Source of the DNA: Alcanivorax sp.
Lineage (GTDB): Bacteria; Pseudomonadota; Gammaproteobacteria; Pseudomonadales; Alcanivoracaceae
Reading direction: 5' to 3'
Length of the DNA stretch: 64,000 bases
Assembly (NCBI GenBank): GCA_022449455.1
Contig: JAKUPL010000015.1
Span: forward strand, 1 to 64,000
The translations under genes were made by a program, and so were the position numbers. Shown here piece by piece: positions 51,467 to 60,287 of the stretch. The notes beneath the pieces were generated by a model. It was not told the origin of the DNA. It saw nothing but the letters and a program-made list of their open reading frames with translations, and searched no databases. Each line of letters opens with the position of its first letter. The first letter of the stretch is position 1.

Positions 51467-52174
51467 ATGACAGAGCAAACCTACAATTACTTCGACCTCC
51501 CCATCGGAGAGTCCCCGGAGCCCACCCCCGTGTCCGAGCAGCGCCGGGCGCTGGCGCGGGAGTTGCTGGCGATCAGCGAGCAGCTGGTGCGGCTGGACGC
51601 GGACGAGGCGGCGCTGGCCGATTACACCGCCCAGGCCCGGGCGTTGCGTGAGCAGCTGGAAGGCCACGGCCACCGCGGCATGCGCGATATTCTGGGGCGG
51701 CTGATCAGTGGCCAGGGCAGCCGCCAGGACGCCCTGGACATGGCCGAGTTCGAGATTCTGTCCGGGCCGGCCAGCCCGTTGTCGCCGCCCATGACCCTGT
51801 GGGTGGACGGCGACACGGTGCGCGGCAGCGCCACCTTCGGGCGGGTGTTCATGGGCCCGCCGGGCAAGGTGCACGGCGGCGTGCTGGCGCTGGCCCTGGA
51901 CATGTTGATGGCCAAGACCCAGGATTTCGTCACCGGCCTGGGCATGACCGGCACCCTCAATATTCGTTACCTGGCGCCCACGCCGCTGAACACGGAGATT
52001 CGCTTCGAGGCGCGAGTGAACCGGTTGGAAGGGCGTAAGCTGTTCACCGAGGCGAAGGTGTTCGCCGGCGACACCCAGACGGTGGAAGCCACCGGCATCT
52101 GGATTTCCGCCCGGGGCGATTACCGTCTGCGTGACCGCTTCGTGCACCTGGCGGAGGCCGACCAGCCGGCCTGA
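51467..52174 (+). CDS. Hotdog-fold acyl-CoA thioesterase (PaaI/THEM4-like)
   Basis: 235 residues if started at 51467 (ATG at 51455 is equally possible; neither has a strong ribosome site). An N-terminal helical region (about 20-110, charged, coiled-coil-like) precedes a hotdog domain with FGRVFMGPPGKVHGGVLALAL and NIRYLAPTPLNTEIRFEARV. The motif HGGVLALALDMLM corresponds to the active-site helix of PaaI/THEM thioesterases. It follows purL and element B, and precedes the NIF3/YqfO-like gene by 33 bp. Substrate unknown. Confidence 0.82.
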   Translation: MTEQTYNYFDLPIGESPEPTPVSEQRRALARELLAISEQLVRLDADEAALADYTAQARALREQLEGHGHRGMRDILGRLISGQGSRQDALDMAEFEILSGPASPLSPPMTLWVDGDTVRGSATFGRVFMGPPGKVHGGVLALALDMLMAKTQDFVTGLGMTGTLNIRYLAPTPLNTEIRFEARVNRLEGRKLFTEAKVFAGDTQTVEATGIWISARGDYRLRDRFVHLAEADQPA

Positions 52175-52207
52175 CGCCACGGGCAACCGTAACGACAGGA
52201 GGCCATC

Positions 52208-52531
52208 ATGACCGTCTACAAGCTCTGCTTTTACGTACCGGAAGACCACGCCGAGGCGGTCAAGACCGCGGTTTTCGAAGCCGGTGCCGGTCGCATCGGC
52301 AACTATGACCGGTGCAGTTTTCAGGTGCGGGGCCAGGGTCAGTTCCGGCCCCTCGAAGGCAGCCATCCCCACCTTGGTGAGCAGGATCAGGTGGAGACCG
52401 TGGACGAGTTCCGCGTCGAGATGATCTGCACCGACGACCACCTCAAGGCGGCCCTTAGCGCGCTGCGTCTTGCCCATCCCTACGAAGAACCCGCCATCGA
52501 TCTGTGGCGGCTTGAGGACCTGCCGGGCTGA
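52208..52531 (+). CDS. NIF3/YqfO-like (CutA-fold) small protein
   Basis: 107 residues corresponding to the insert domain of YqfO/NIF3 proteins: YKLCFYVPEDHAEAVKTAVF, GAGRIGNYDRCSFQVRGQG, FRPLEGSHPHLGEQDQVE and the end LAHPYEEPAIDLW. The stand-alone version forms trimers like CutA in solved family members, but a molecular role is not established. GACAGGAGG precedes the ATG. The stop codon lies at the foot of a REP-like hairpin. Confidence 0.88.
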   Translation: MTVYKLCFYVPEDHAEAVKTAVFEAGAGRIGNYDRCSFQVRGQGQFRPLEGSHPHLGEQDQVETVDEFRVEMICTDDHLKAALSALRLAHPYEEPAIDLWRLEDLPG

Positions 52532-52551
52532 TCGCGGCTTTCGCCGCGATC
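52530..52551. terminator. REP-like terminator hairpin between convergent genes
   Basis: GATCGCGG-CTTTCG-CCGCGATC is a perfect 8-bp stem with a 6-nt loop. Its first bases are the last two of the upstream stop codon (TGA at 52529-52531). It belongs to the same GATCGCGGCT family as the hairpins around tadA and separates the NIF3-like gene from the large surface-protein gene on the other strand. Confidence 0.7.
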
Positions 52552-52563
52552 ACGCCTTCCGTT

Positions 52564-55500
52564 TCACGCGGCGCCCACCCGCCGGCGCCGCAGCGCCAGC
52601 AGGCTCAGCAGACCCACCATCAGTCCACCGGCGGCGCCACCGCCGCCCCACAGGTCCTCCGGACGGGCTTCGTCGGCGCGTTTCACCGCCAGGGTGCCCG
52701 GATCCCGGATCACGCCGTCGGCCTGGCCGTCCGCGTCGTTGGGGCCACCGTCCTGGATCATCAGCCGCACGCAGGCGTCGCCTTCGGTGAGGCCTGGCGT
52801 CCAGCTGTCCGCCGATACCACCGGGCACAGGCCCAGGCCGTTCTTGGGCGCGCTGTGCAGCTGGTTGAACGCATCCTCGAGGAACAAATGCCAGCCTCCG
52901 TTCAGGTACTTGCGCCATACCGCGCCGGCCGGAATCACCGTATCGCCCACCAGCGGAATCGCCACCGGCACGGTTTCGCCGGGTTGATCGAGCGCCTGAA
53001 TCTCGAAGTCGACGGCCACGCCCTGGTGCAGGTAGGCGTTGTCCCGGGGCAGGGAGCCGTCGCTGACGCCCAGGGCGAACTCGCCGCTGGCCCAGGACTG
53101 GTTGCTGCTGGTGGTGCCCAGGGCCAGGCGGAACGGGCCGGCGGTTTCCAGATAGGCCTTCTGCTCGCCGCCGCACAGTGACACCCGGCTGCCGGGGCAC
53201 AGCGCCAGGCGGTGCGGCTCGTCGGCGAACGGGTTGGCGGACGGCGGCACGCGCTGCGCCAGGGCATAGCAGCCTTCCGTCGGGCAGGTTTCCACCACCT
53301 GCAGGGTGGCCAGGGCGACGCCCCGGGTATCGGCGGTGGTGGCGGTTACCGCGATCTCGTAGCTGCCGGCTTCCAGTGTCTCCAGATTGAAGGCGGCCTG
53401 GTTGCCATTGCTGGACAGTGGCAGGTTCTCCGCCTGCCAGTCGTACTGATCGACCTGCGCGCCGCCGGCATCGACGTGGATGATGACGGTGCCTCTATCG
53501 CGGCCCACCACTCGGGTGTCCATGAGCAGCCCCTGGGTCACGGTGAGCTCCAGCGACAGCGGCAGCGGGTCGCTTTGCAGGGTCAGCGCCTGCTGGACCG
53601 GATTGCCGGGCAGGGCGCTGTCCAGATCGGTCAGGTCCACGGCGGCGGTGTCGCCGGCGCCGGTGGGCACCGCCAGTTCCAGGCGCCGCGCATCGTTCTC
53701 GAACAGGCTCACCGACTGGCTCTCGAAGCCCATGTCGCTGCCGTTCAGGGTGGCGGTGACCGGGTATTCGATGGGTTCATCGCTGAGCCACAGGGTCAGG
53801 GCGCTGGTGTCCTCGCGCAGGGCGCGGCGATGGCTGCTGGTGAACGCCAGGTACGGCAACACATCGATGGTCACCTCGGTGATTTCACCGGATACGGCGT
53901 CGCTGAACAGCAGGGTGTAGCGGCCGGTGCGCTCGGCGACGAAGGTGTAGCTGCCGTCCTCGTTGAGCGTCAGCAGGGTATTCATGTCGTCGCCGAACAG
54001 CGGCGCGTCCACGCCGGCGCGCATCAGATACACGGACGACAAGGCTTTTTCGCCGGCACCGCCCTGCAGGCGGAAGCGCACGCTCTCGGCGCTGGCCAGA
54101 GGGCCTTCCTTGTCTTTCTCGGGCTGGGTGGAGGGGAAGATGCCCACCTGCACCGTGCAGCTGGCGGTGAGCGGCGCGGTGGTGATCAGGCCGCCGGCCA
54201 GGGCGGCGCCGCAGCCGTTCACGGTGACGTAGTCGTCGGGGTCGTTGAGCGTCAGCGTGAATTGGGCGGATTGGGTTTGGTACAGGGTCTGGCTGGCCGG
54301 GCTGACCTGTCCCTCGCCCTGCACCACCACGGCGGCGGTGTAGCGGGTGAACTCCTGCCAGACCGCGGTCAGCACCTGATTTGCCGCGGGCATGGTGGCG
54401 GGCACCGCCGGTGACCAGCCCTGGAACACGTGGAATTCCCGCTGCGGCGCCGCCGGTGCGGTGATGGCGGTGCCGTAATCCTGCGTCAGCGGCGCCACGG
54501 CGGTGCCACCGGCGCTGTCGAAGGTGAGGGTATAGGCGTTCACGGACCACTGGGCGGTGACGGTCAGATCCCGGGCCGGCACGGTGGCCGGCAGCGCCGG
54601 GCTCCAGCCGGTGAACGCGTACCCTTTGCGGGTGGGGGCGTCGGGCGCGGTGACGGCGCTGGCGTAATCCAGCGTCAGCGCGTCCACCGCGCTGCCGCCG
54701 TTGCTGTCGAAGGTAATGGTGTATTGATTCACTTCCCACTGGGCGGTCAGGGTCAGGTTCTGAGCCGGCACGGTGGCGGGCACGGACGGGCTCCAGCCGT
54801 TGAAGGTGTGACCTTCACGGGTGGGGGCGGCGGGCGCGGTGACGGCGCTGCCGTAATCCTGGGTCAGCGCACCCACGGCGGTACCGCCGTTGCTGTCGAA
54901 GGTGAGGGTGTACTGATTCACCTGCCACTGGGCGGTGAGGGTCAGGTTCTGGGCCGGTACGGTGGCGGGCACGGACGGGCTCCAGCCGGTGAAGGTGTGG
55001 CCTTCGCGGCTGGGCGCGGCAGGGGCGTTGACGGCGCTGCCGTAATCCTGGGTGAGCGCGCCCACGGCGGTGCCGCCGTTGCTGTCGAAGGTGAGGGTGT
55101 ACTGGTTCACCTGCCACTGGGCGGTCAGAGTCAGATTGCCGGCCGGCACGGTGGCCGGCACCGCCGGGCTCCAGCCGGTGAAGGTATGGCCTTCGCGGGT
55201 GGGCGCGGCGGGGATGGTCACGGCGCTACCGTAATTCTGGGTAATGCCGCCCACGGCGGTGCCGCCGTTGCTGTCGAAGGTCAGGGTGTACTGGTTGACC
55301 TGCCACTGCGCGGTGAGCGTCAGGTCCTGCGCCGGCACGGTGGCGGGCAGCGCCGGGCTCCAGCCCGCGAAAGTGTACCCTTCAAGGACAGGCGCGGTGG
55401 GTGCGGTCACGGCGCTGCCGTAATTCTGGGTAATGGCGCCGACGCTGCTGCCGCCGTTGCTGTTGAAAGTCAGGGTGTACTGGTTGACCTGCCATTGGGC

Positions 55501-57930
55501 GGTGACGGCCAGATCGGTCCTGGGCATGGTGGCGGGCAGGGCCGGCTGCCAGCCGAGGAAGGTGTGGCCTTCCCGTACCGGGGTCGGGGCGTTGATGGTC
55601 GCGTCGGGTGCCAGCTCCAGATCGTCCAGCGCCTCGCCGCCGTCGGTGTCGAAACTGACCGTGTAGACCTCGAGCTGCCACTGGGCGTACAGGGTCTGGT
55701 CGGTGCCGCCCAGGGGCAGACTGTCGGTATAGCCGGTGCCGCTGCCGTCGGAGGCGGTGTTCCAGCCCTCGAGGAGATAGCCGTCCCGCTGCGGCCGGGG
55801 CAGCGGAATGGTGGTGTCGGGGAAGTAGCGGGTGGTCTCCGCCGGATCGCCGGCCTGGGCGTCCAGGGTCAGTGCCACGTTCGGAATCAGGCGCGCCAGA
55901 TTCTGTGCGGGTTGACCGCCCGCGGAGGAAAAGGCGCCGGCCAGATAAAGGCTGTCGCCAGCAATACCCAATCCATTGATTAGCTGGTTAACACTCGTGT
56001 CTGGTTGTTGGAACGTACCGTCTTTAAGAACGTATAAACCGCTATCGCTACCTAAGAACAACGTCTCCTTAAACGATTGCAGGGTTTTTCCAGAACCCAC
56101 GTCGCTGTCGCCGACGTTTGACCATTGACTGCCATCCCAAGCCGCGACGCCACTGGCACTGATGCTTTCGTTCATACGATAGATATTGCCGGTGACATAC
56201 AGAACGTCGTCGTGCACCACCATGCTCTGGACCATGCCGGTGACGGCATCAAGCTCCAGCGGGTACCACTGCTCGCCATCGAATGCGACGACTTTAAACA
56301 GCAGAAAACCCTCCGGATTATAGAATCGACCGCCGACAACCACTTCATCTTGGTACTCGACAACATCCGTTGGCCCATAGTGAACTTGATAAGGAAAATC
56401 AACGCTTAACCACTGACTGCCATCCCAGCGCGCCATGCCAGAGGCGGACTCGCCGCCGGCGGCGCTGAACTCGCCCAGCACCCATAGCTCGTTACCGATC
56501 TCTTTCAGGCGAGTCACGGTACCGTTAACGCCAGCCGCCAGCGGCTGCCAGGTTTGCGCGTCGTTATCCCAACGCGCCACGCCGGTTATCGGGTCGCTGC
56601 CGCTATGATCGAATGCCCCCGCCGCGTAAAGCTCGCCCTGGTAGCTGACGATGCTGGTCACGACACTGTTGAAGCCATCCCCCAGCGCGTGCCATTGCGA
56701 ACCGTCCCAGCGCGCGATCCTGTTTGCCGCCACCCCCGAGATTTGAGTGAAGTCACCGCCGACGATGACATCGCCGTCGTGTTCCGCCGCCACACGGGTC
56801 GGGCCGTCAACGAAGGCCGATTGAAACGCCTGCCACGCGCTGCCGTTGTTCAGGCGCACCAGATTAACAGCGCCGTTTTTATCGAGCAGACCACCCACTA
56901 CGATTTCGTTGTTGAACTTGGTGATGCGGTAGAGACGAATCACCGTACCGGCGTAAAGCCCCAAACCATCACCAACGGCTTGCCAACTGCTGCCGTCCCA
57001 AGCGGCAATACCTAAGCTACTAATGCCGTCGGCCGTTTCAAATTGACCGCCAACATAAAGCCTATCGTTGTCCGCATACAGCGAATAACCGGCATCGGAT
57101 AAACCTCCACCCACCGGTGACCATGTGCTGCCATCCCATACGGCTATGTATGGCAGACCAGAACCTCCAGAGCCCGTAAATTGACCGGTTGCATAGAGTT
57201 TGCCTTGGAACGTAACCGCATCGTTAACGGTGGTATTCAGACCTTCACCCAGACTGGACCATGAGCTACCGTCCCAACGGGTGATGTAGTTATGGTTTTC
57301 ACCATTGACCATATAAAAAGAGCCAACAACAATTAAGTCGCCATTAAATTCCGATACGGAGTTAACCGTACCGTGGTCGGGACCACCCATGGCATGCCAG
57401 TTGCTACCGTCCCAGCGCGCGATGCGATTAACGCTTTGGCCCCCAGCGCTGGTGAAAATACCACCGGCGATCAGCTCGCCGTTGTAGACGGTCAGGTCCA
57501 CCACGCTGGAATTGAGCCCGTCGCCCAGGGGTGCCCATTGCGCGCCGTCCCAGCTGGCGATGCGCAAGGCGCTGACGCCGCTGGCGGTGGTGAAGGAGCC
57601 GCCGACGATCAGTTTGCCGTCGTACACGGTCATGGCGTAGACCGCGTTGTTGACCCCATCACCCAGCTTCTCCCACCGGTAGCCGTTCCAGCGGGCCACG
57701 TAGTAGACCTGCTGGCCGCCGACCTGGGCGAAGGTGCCGCCGACGTACAGGTCGCCCTGATACTCGGCCAGGGCGCGCACCTGGTTATTGGGCGAGCCAC
57801 CGTTGAGGGCGGCGAAGGCTTCCCAGTTGGCGGCACTGAAGGTCTGGGCGGTGGCGGCCTGGGCGATCAGGCACGCAGCGGCCACCAGCAACGCGGACAG
57901 GCCGCGTCGGGCAAAGGACAGGACGGTCAT
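52564..57930 (-). CDS. Large secreted repeat protein with beta-propeller-like and InlB B-type repeats and a GlyGly-CTERM anchor
   Basis: 1788 residues. Signal peptide 1-28 (LSALLVAAACLIAQAATAQ). Residues about 40-680 hold around a dozen units of roughly 45-50 residues with the pattern LYVGGxF...IAxWDGSxWxxLGDG, probably beta-propeller blades. Residues 685-1196 hold eight InlB B/Flg_new-type repeats. Residues 1200-1750 are beta-rich with a few Cys. The C-terminus WGGGGAAGGLMVGLLSLLAL then RRRR is a GlyGly-CTERM signal: processed by rhombosortase after type II secretion in known cases, which implies surface display. Bases 55980-57460 (residues about 157-650) have much lower GC than the rest. 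Adhesion or binding to a polymer is plausible but unproven. Confidence 0.85.
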   Translation of the reverse strand: MTVLSFARRGLSALLVAAACLIAQAATAQTFSAANWEAFAALNGGSPNNQVRALAEYQGDLYVGGTFAQVGGQQVYYVARWNGYRWEKLGDGVNNAVYAMTVYDGKLIVGGSFTTASGVSALRIASWDGAQWAPLGDGLNSSVVDLTVYNGELIAGGIFTSAGGQSVNRIARWDGSNWHAMGGPDHGTVNSVSEFNGDLIVVGSFYMVNGENHNYITRWDGSSWSSLGEGLNTTVNDAVTFQGKLYATGQFTGSGGSGLPYIAVWDGSTWSPVGGGLSDAGYSLYADNDRLYVGGQFETADGISSLGIAAWDGSSWQAVGDGLGLYAGTVIRLYRITKFNNEIVVGGLLDKNGAVNLVRLNNGSAWQAFQSAFVDGPTRVAAEHDGDVIVGGDFTQISGVAANRIARWDGSQWHALGDGFNSVVTSIVSYQGELYAAGAFDHSGSDPITGVARWDNDAQTWQPLAAGVNGTVTRLKEIGNELWVLGEFSAAGGESASGMARWDGSQWLSVDFPYQVHYGPTDVVEYQDEVVVGGRFYNPEGFLLFKVVAFDGEQWYPLELDAVTGMVQSMVVHDDVLYVTGNIYRMNESISASGVAAWDGSQWSNVGDSDVGSGKTLQSFKETLFLGSDSGLYVLKDGTFQQPDTSVNQLINGLGIAGDSLYLAGAFSSAGGQPAQNLARLIPNVALTLDAQAGDPAETTRYFPDTTIPLPRPQRDGYLLEGWNTASDGSGTGYTDSLPLGGTDQTLYAQWQLEVYTVSFDTDGGEALDDLELAPDATINAPTPVREGHTFLGWQPALPATMPRTDLAVTAQWQVNQYTLTFNSNGGSSVGAITQNYGSAVTAPTAPVLEGYTFAGWSPALPATVPAQDLTLTAQWQVNQYTLTFDSNGGTAVGGITQNYGSAVTIPAAPTREGHTFTGWSPAVPATVPAGNLTLTAQWQVNQYTLTFDSNGGTAVGALTQDYGSAVNAPAAPSREGHTFTGWSPSVPATVPAQNLTLTAQWQVNQYTLTFDSNGGTAVGALTQDYGSAVTAPAAPTREGHTFNGWSPSVPATVPAQNLTLTAQWEVNQYTITFDSNGGSAVDALTLDYASAVTAPDAPTRKGYAFTGWSPALPATVPARDLTVTAQWSVNAYTLTFDSAGGTAVAPLTQDYGTAITAPAAPQREFHVFQGWSPAVPATMPAANQVLTAVWQEFTRYTAAVVVQGEGQVSPASQTLYQTQSAQFTLTLNDPDDYVTVNGCGAALAGGLITTAPLTASCTVQVGIFPSTQPEKDKEGPLASAESVRFRLQGGAGEKALSSVYLMRAGVDAPLFGDDMNTLLTLNEDGSYTFVAERTGRYTLLFSDAVSGEITEVTIDVLPYLAFTSSHRRALREDTSALTLWLSDEPIEYPVTATLNGSDMGFESQSVSLFENDARRLELAVPTGAGDTAAVDLTDLDSALPGNPVQQALTLQSDPLPLSLELTVTQGLLMDTRVVGRDRGTVIIHVDAGGAQVDQYDWQAENLPLSSNGNQAAFNLETLEAGSYEIAVTATTADTRGVALATLQVVETCPTEGCYALAQRVPPSANPFADEPHRLALCPGSRVSLCGGEQKAYLETAGPFRLALGTTSSNQSWASGEFALGVSDGSLPRDNAYLHQGVAVDFEIQALDQPGETVPVAIPLVGDTVIPAGAVWRKYLNGGWHLFLEDAFNQLHSAPKNGLGLCPVVSADSWTPGLTEGDACVRLMIQDGGPNDADGQADGVIRDPGTLAVKRADEARPEDLWGGGGAAGGLMVGLLSLLALRRRRVGAA
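54343..55878 (-). repeat. Tandem array of eight InlB B-type protein repeats
   Basis: Eight consecutive units inside the large surface gene. The six central ones are exactly 63 codons (189 bp): YTLTFDSNGG, then YGSAVTAPAAP, GHTFTGW, VPATVPA and LTLTAQWQVNQ. Units 4 and 5 are nearly identical in DNA, so expansion and contraction by recombination are likely; the first (about 70 codons) and last units are diverged. Repeats of this type extend adhesins as rod-like spacers. Confidence 0.88.
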
Positions 57931-58126
57931 GAAGAATTCCCCCCGGAATTGGCGTTCCCACGCCAGCGCTATCGGCTAAGGGGTGCCTTCCAGCGCCCCC
58001 GGTCTAAAGTCGTTATCGACGTTATTGGAGGACAGATTAATCGGATTTTGTGAAGAAGCGTAAGTTTCTTTGCGCGGAATGTTTAAGAATACGCCGTTAT
58101 TCGTAGCTTTTTGGCCGAAAGGGTGT

Positions 58127-58166
58127 TAGGGCCTGTTCGCGATGCAAGGAGTGTGAACAGGCCCTA
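58127..58166. terminator. 12-bp inverted repeat at the end of the NUDIX gene
   Basis: TAGGGCCTGTTC and GAACAGGCCCTA form a perfect 12-bp stem with a 16-nt loop. The right arm contains the complement of the NUDIX stop codon (58164-58166). It can terminate the leftward NUDIX gene. The rest of the 233-bp gap from 57931 is AT-rich and should contain the promoter of the large surface gene. Confidence 0.6.
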
Positions 58167-58730
58167 GAGCGCGTCGTCCAGGGAGGGCTTGCGCCGCAAC
58201 GGCTGGATGTCCTGGGTGCGCACCGGGAAGTCGCCGTCGCCGGCCCGGTCCTGGAAATAGAATTTCAGGGTGCGGCCGATGGTGGGGAAGGCCAGCTCGT
58301 CCCAGGGAATCTGGTCTTCCGTGAACAGGGCGGCGTCGGCGCTTTCTTCACCGACGCCGTAGTCGCCGTTGACCATCTCGCTGAGGAAGAACATGTAGAC
58401 CTGATTGATGTGCGGCAGGTTGAACACCGTGTACAGGTCGCCGATGGCCACGGTGGCGCAGGCCTCTTCCCAGGTTTCCCGGGCGGCCCCTTCCTGCAGG
58501 GTTTCGCCGTTCTCCATGTAGCCGGCGGGCAGGGTCCAGTAGCCGATGCGCGGCTCGATGGCCCGTTTGCAGAGCAGAATGCGGCCCTCCCAGACCGGAA
58601 TGGCGCCGACCACGATCTTGGGATTCTGGTAATGGATGGTGCCGCACTGGTCGCACCAGTAGCGCGGACGATTGTCGCCTTCGGGAACGGAAAACAGGAT
58701 CTCATTGCCACAGTGGCTGCAGTATTTCAT
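58164..58730 (-). CDS. Zinc-ribbon NUDIX hydrolase
   Basis: 188 residues from the ATG at 58730. An N-terminal zinc ribbon (CSHCGN and CDQCG, residues 4-32) is followed by a NUDIX domain with box [20 protein letters not shown] (G-x5-E-x7-RE-x2-EE). The layout recalls NudC-like enzymes and zinc-ribbon ADP-ribose pyrophosphatases; the NADH-specific SQPWPFPxS motif of NudC is absent, so another nucleoside diphosphate derivative is more likely. It is divergent from a second NUDIX gene over 166 bp. Confidence 0.87.
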   Translation of the reverse strand: MKYCSHCGNEILFSVPEGDNRPRYWCDQCGTIHYQNPKIVVGAIPVWEGRILLCKRAIEPRIGYWTLPAGYMENGETLQEGAARETWEEACATVAIGDLYTVFNLPHINQVYMFFLSEMVNGDYGVGEESADAALFTEDQIPWDELAFPTIGRTLKFYFQDRAGDGDFPVRTQDIQPLRRKPSLDDAL

Positions 58731-58896
58731 CGAAAGGCTCGGCGGCTCCGGGTCGGCGAACGGCCAGACTACTGACTTGCCGGGGCGTCGGCAATCGTCC
58801 ATGACGTGAACGGGGCGGCCCGGTTCGGCTTGCCCGACGGGCGGCCTCTGTTCAAACTGTTGTTTGAAAAGCAGCGTGTGAATCGATCTCGGGAGC

Positions 58897-59484
58897 GTGG
58901 AAGTGTTGGATCTGTTGCGGCAGCGCATGGCGGCCTACCCCTATAACGACCTGCCGGTGGCACTGCCGGAGGCGGCCGTGCTGATGCCCTTCGTGGATCA
59001 GCCGGAACCGGAACTGATCCTGACGGTGCGCGCCCAGGGCCTGTCCACCCACGCCGGCCAGGTGGCCTTTCCCGGTGGCAAGCGTGATCCGGAGGACCCG
59101 GACCTGAAGGCCACCGCGCTGCGCGAAAGCCTGGAGGAGGTGGGCCTGCCCGATGATCAGGTGGAGGTGGTCGGCAACCTGTCGCCGGTGCCGTCACGCT
59201 TCGGCATCAAGGTGACCCCGTTCGTGGGCCTGGTGCGCCCCGGGGTGTCGCTGGTCCCGGAGCCCGGCGAGATCGAGACCATCTTCCACGTGCCGCTGAG
59301 CTTCTTCCTGGACCAGCCGCCGCGGCTGTCGGCGCCGGTGGAGTTTTACGGCCGCCGCTTGCGCATGCCCAGCTATCATTACGAGGACAAACACATCTGG
59401 GGTCTGACCGCGTTCATGATCCTGGACCTGATCAACCATGTGTACGACGCCGATGTGCGTTTCGACCTGACAGGTGAACAATGA
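58897..59484 (+). CDS. CoA pyrophosphatase (NudL/YeaB-type NUDIX)
   Basis: 195 residues from a GTG at 58897 with CGGGAG just upstream. The NudL signature [19 protein letters not shown] runs into the NUDIX box ([20 protein letters not shown] then EEVG), which in this family cleaves CoA and CoA derivatives to phosphopantetheine compounds and 3',5'-ADP. The second motif [18 protein letters not shown] is also typical. ATGA overlap with the next gene starts a four-gene rightward run (NudL, gamma-carbonic anhydrase, DUF1289, patatin). Confidence 0.9.
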   Translation: MEVLDLLRQRMAAYPYNDLPVALPEAAVLMPFVDQPEPELILTVRAQGLSTHAGQVAFPGGKRDPEDPDLKATALRESLEEVGLPDDQVEVVGNLSPVPSRFGIKVTPFVGLVRPGVSLVPEPGEIETIFHVPLSFFLDQPPRLSAPVEFYGRRLRMPSYHYEDKHIWGLTAFMILDLINHVYDADVRFDLTGEQ

Positions 59485-60017
59485 TCTATAAATTGGGAGA
59501 TCGCCGCGTGGAGCTGCGCGGCGAGGGGCAGTGGATCGCGCCCGACGCCACCGTGATCGGCTCGGTGGTGCTGGGCGAAAACGTCAGCGTCTGGTTCGGT
59601 GCGGTGATCCGTGGCGATAATGACCTGATCGAAATCGGCGACCATTCCAATATTCAGGAAAATTCCGTGCTGCACGTGGACCCGGGCGTGCCGATGAAGA
59701 TCGGCAAGGGTGTCACCGTGGGCCACAAGGTGATGCTGCACGGCTGCACCATTGGCGACAACAGCCTGATCGGCATCAACGCGGTGGTGCTCAACAAGGC
59801 CCGCATCGGCAACAACTGCATCATCGGCGCCCACGCCCTGGTGCCGGAGGGCATGGACATTCCCGACAACTCCCTGGTGATGGGGGCTCCGGCCAAGGTG
59901 GTGAAGGAGATTTCCGACGGCCATAAGGCGATGCTGACCATGAGCAGCCAGCATTACGCCGCCCATGCCCGCCATTTCGAGGAGCATCTGGAAATCGATG
60001 AGCGCTTCCAGGACTGA
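59481..60017 (+). CDS. Gamma-class carbonic anhydrase-like hexapeptide-repeat protein (YrdA/PaaY type)
   Basis: 178 residues forming a left-handed beta helix. Hexapeptide repeats with zinc ligand histidines are seen in [20 protein letters not shown] and [19 protein letters not shown], followed by [11 protein letters not shown] and a C-terminal helix. The Gln/Asn residues around [20 protein letters not shown] fit the family. Activity as carbonic anhydrase is often low in YrdA-type members; a thioesterase role is known for PaaY. Start overlaps the CoA pyrophosphatase stop by 4 bp, suggesting a shared link to CoA metabolism. Confidence 0.9.
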   Translation: MIYKLGDRRVELRGEGQWIAPDATVIGSVVLGENVSVWFGAVIRGDNDLIEIGDHSNIQENSVLHVDPGVPMKIGKGVTVGHKVMLHGCTIGDNSLIGINAVVLNKARIGNNCIIGAHALVPEGMDIPDNSLVMGAPAKVVKEISDGHKAMLTMSSQHYAAHARHFEEHLEIDERFQD

Positions 60018-60219
60018 GCCCCGGGTGGTGTCGCCGTGCGTTTCGATCTGCGCGCTGGACGGCGACGATGTCTGCGTGGGCTGCTTTCGCACCGGTCGGG
60101 AAATCAGCTACTGGGGCCGGTTGCCCACGGTTTGGCAGCGCGAAGTGCTGGCGCGCAGCCAGCGGCGCATGGCCGGTGAGGATGCCCCCTGCGTGATGGA
60201 GGAAGTCACCCTTCCGTAG
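59998..60219 (+). CDS. DUF1289 small cysteine-rich protein
   Basis: 73 residues from the ATG at 59998; the start lies 20 bp inside the preceding gene. The family motif [20 protein letters not shown] followed by TGREISYW gives four cysteines (CxxxC and CxGC), likely a metal or iron-sulfur site. The function is unknown. It ends one base before the 14-bp repeat array that leads into the patatin gene. Confidence 0.85.
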   Translation: MSASRTEPRVVSPCVSICALDGDDVCVGCFRTGREISYWGRLPTVWQREVLARSQRRMAGEDAPCVMEEVTLP

Positions 60220-60287
60220 AAAGATCGTCCATGAAAGAACGTCCATGAAAGATCGTCCATGAGAGAACGCCGATGAAAGCGCCCATG
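60220..60287 (+). repeat. 14-bp tandem repeat array creating a chain of overlapping mini-ORFs
   Basis: Units AAAGATCGTCCATG, AAAGAACGTCCATG, AAAGATCGTCCATG and AGAGAACGCCGATG occupy 60220-60275, followed by a shortened copy to 60287. Each unit ends in ATG. The first three ATGs (60231, 60245, 60259) open 5-codon frames (MKERP, MKDRP, MRERR) whose TGA overlaps the next ATG as ATGA; the fourth ATG (60273) is the patatin start. Confidence 0.85.

Noticed and set aside
54343-55878. Regular repeats resembling a CRISPR or satellite array
   Set aside because: Units are 189 bp, stay in frame and encode InlB B-type protein repeats; there are no spacers.
58127-58166. Inverted repeat as the end of an insertion sequence
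   Set aside because: No transposase or second terminal copy is nearby; its overlap with the NUDIX stop fits a terminator better.
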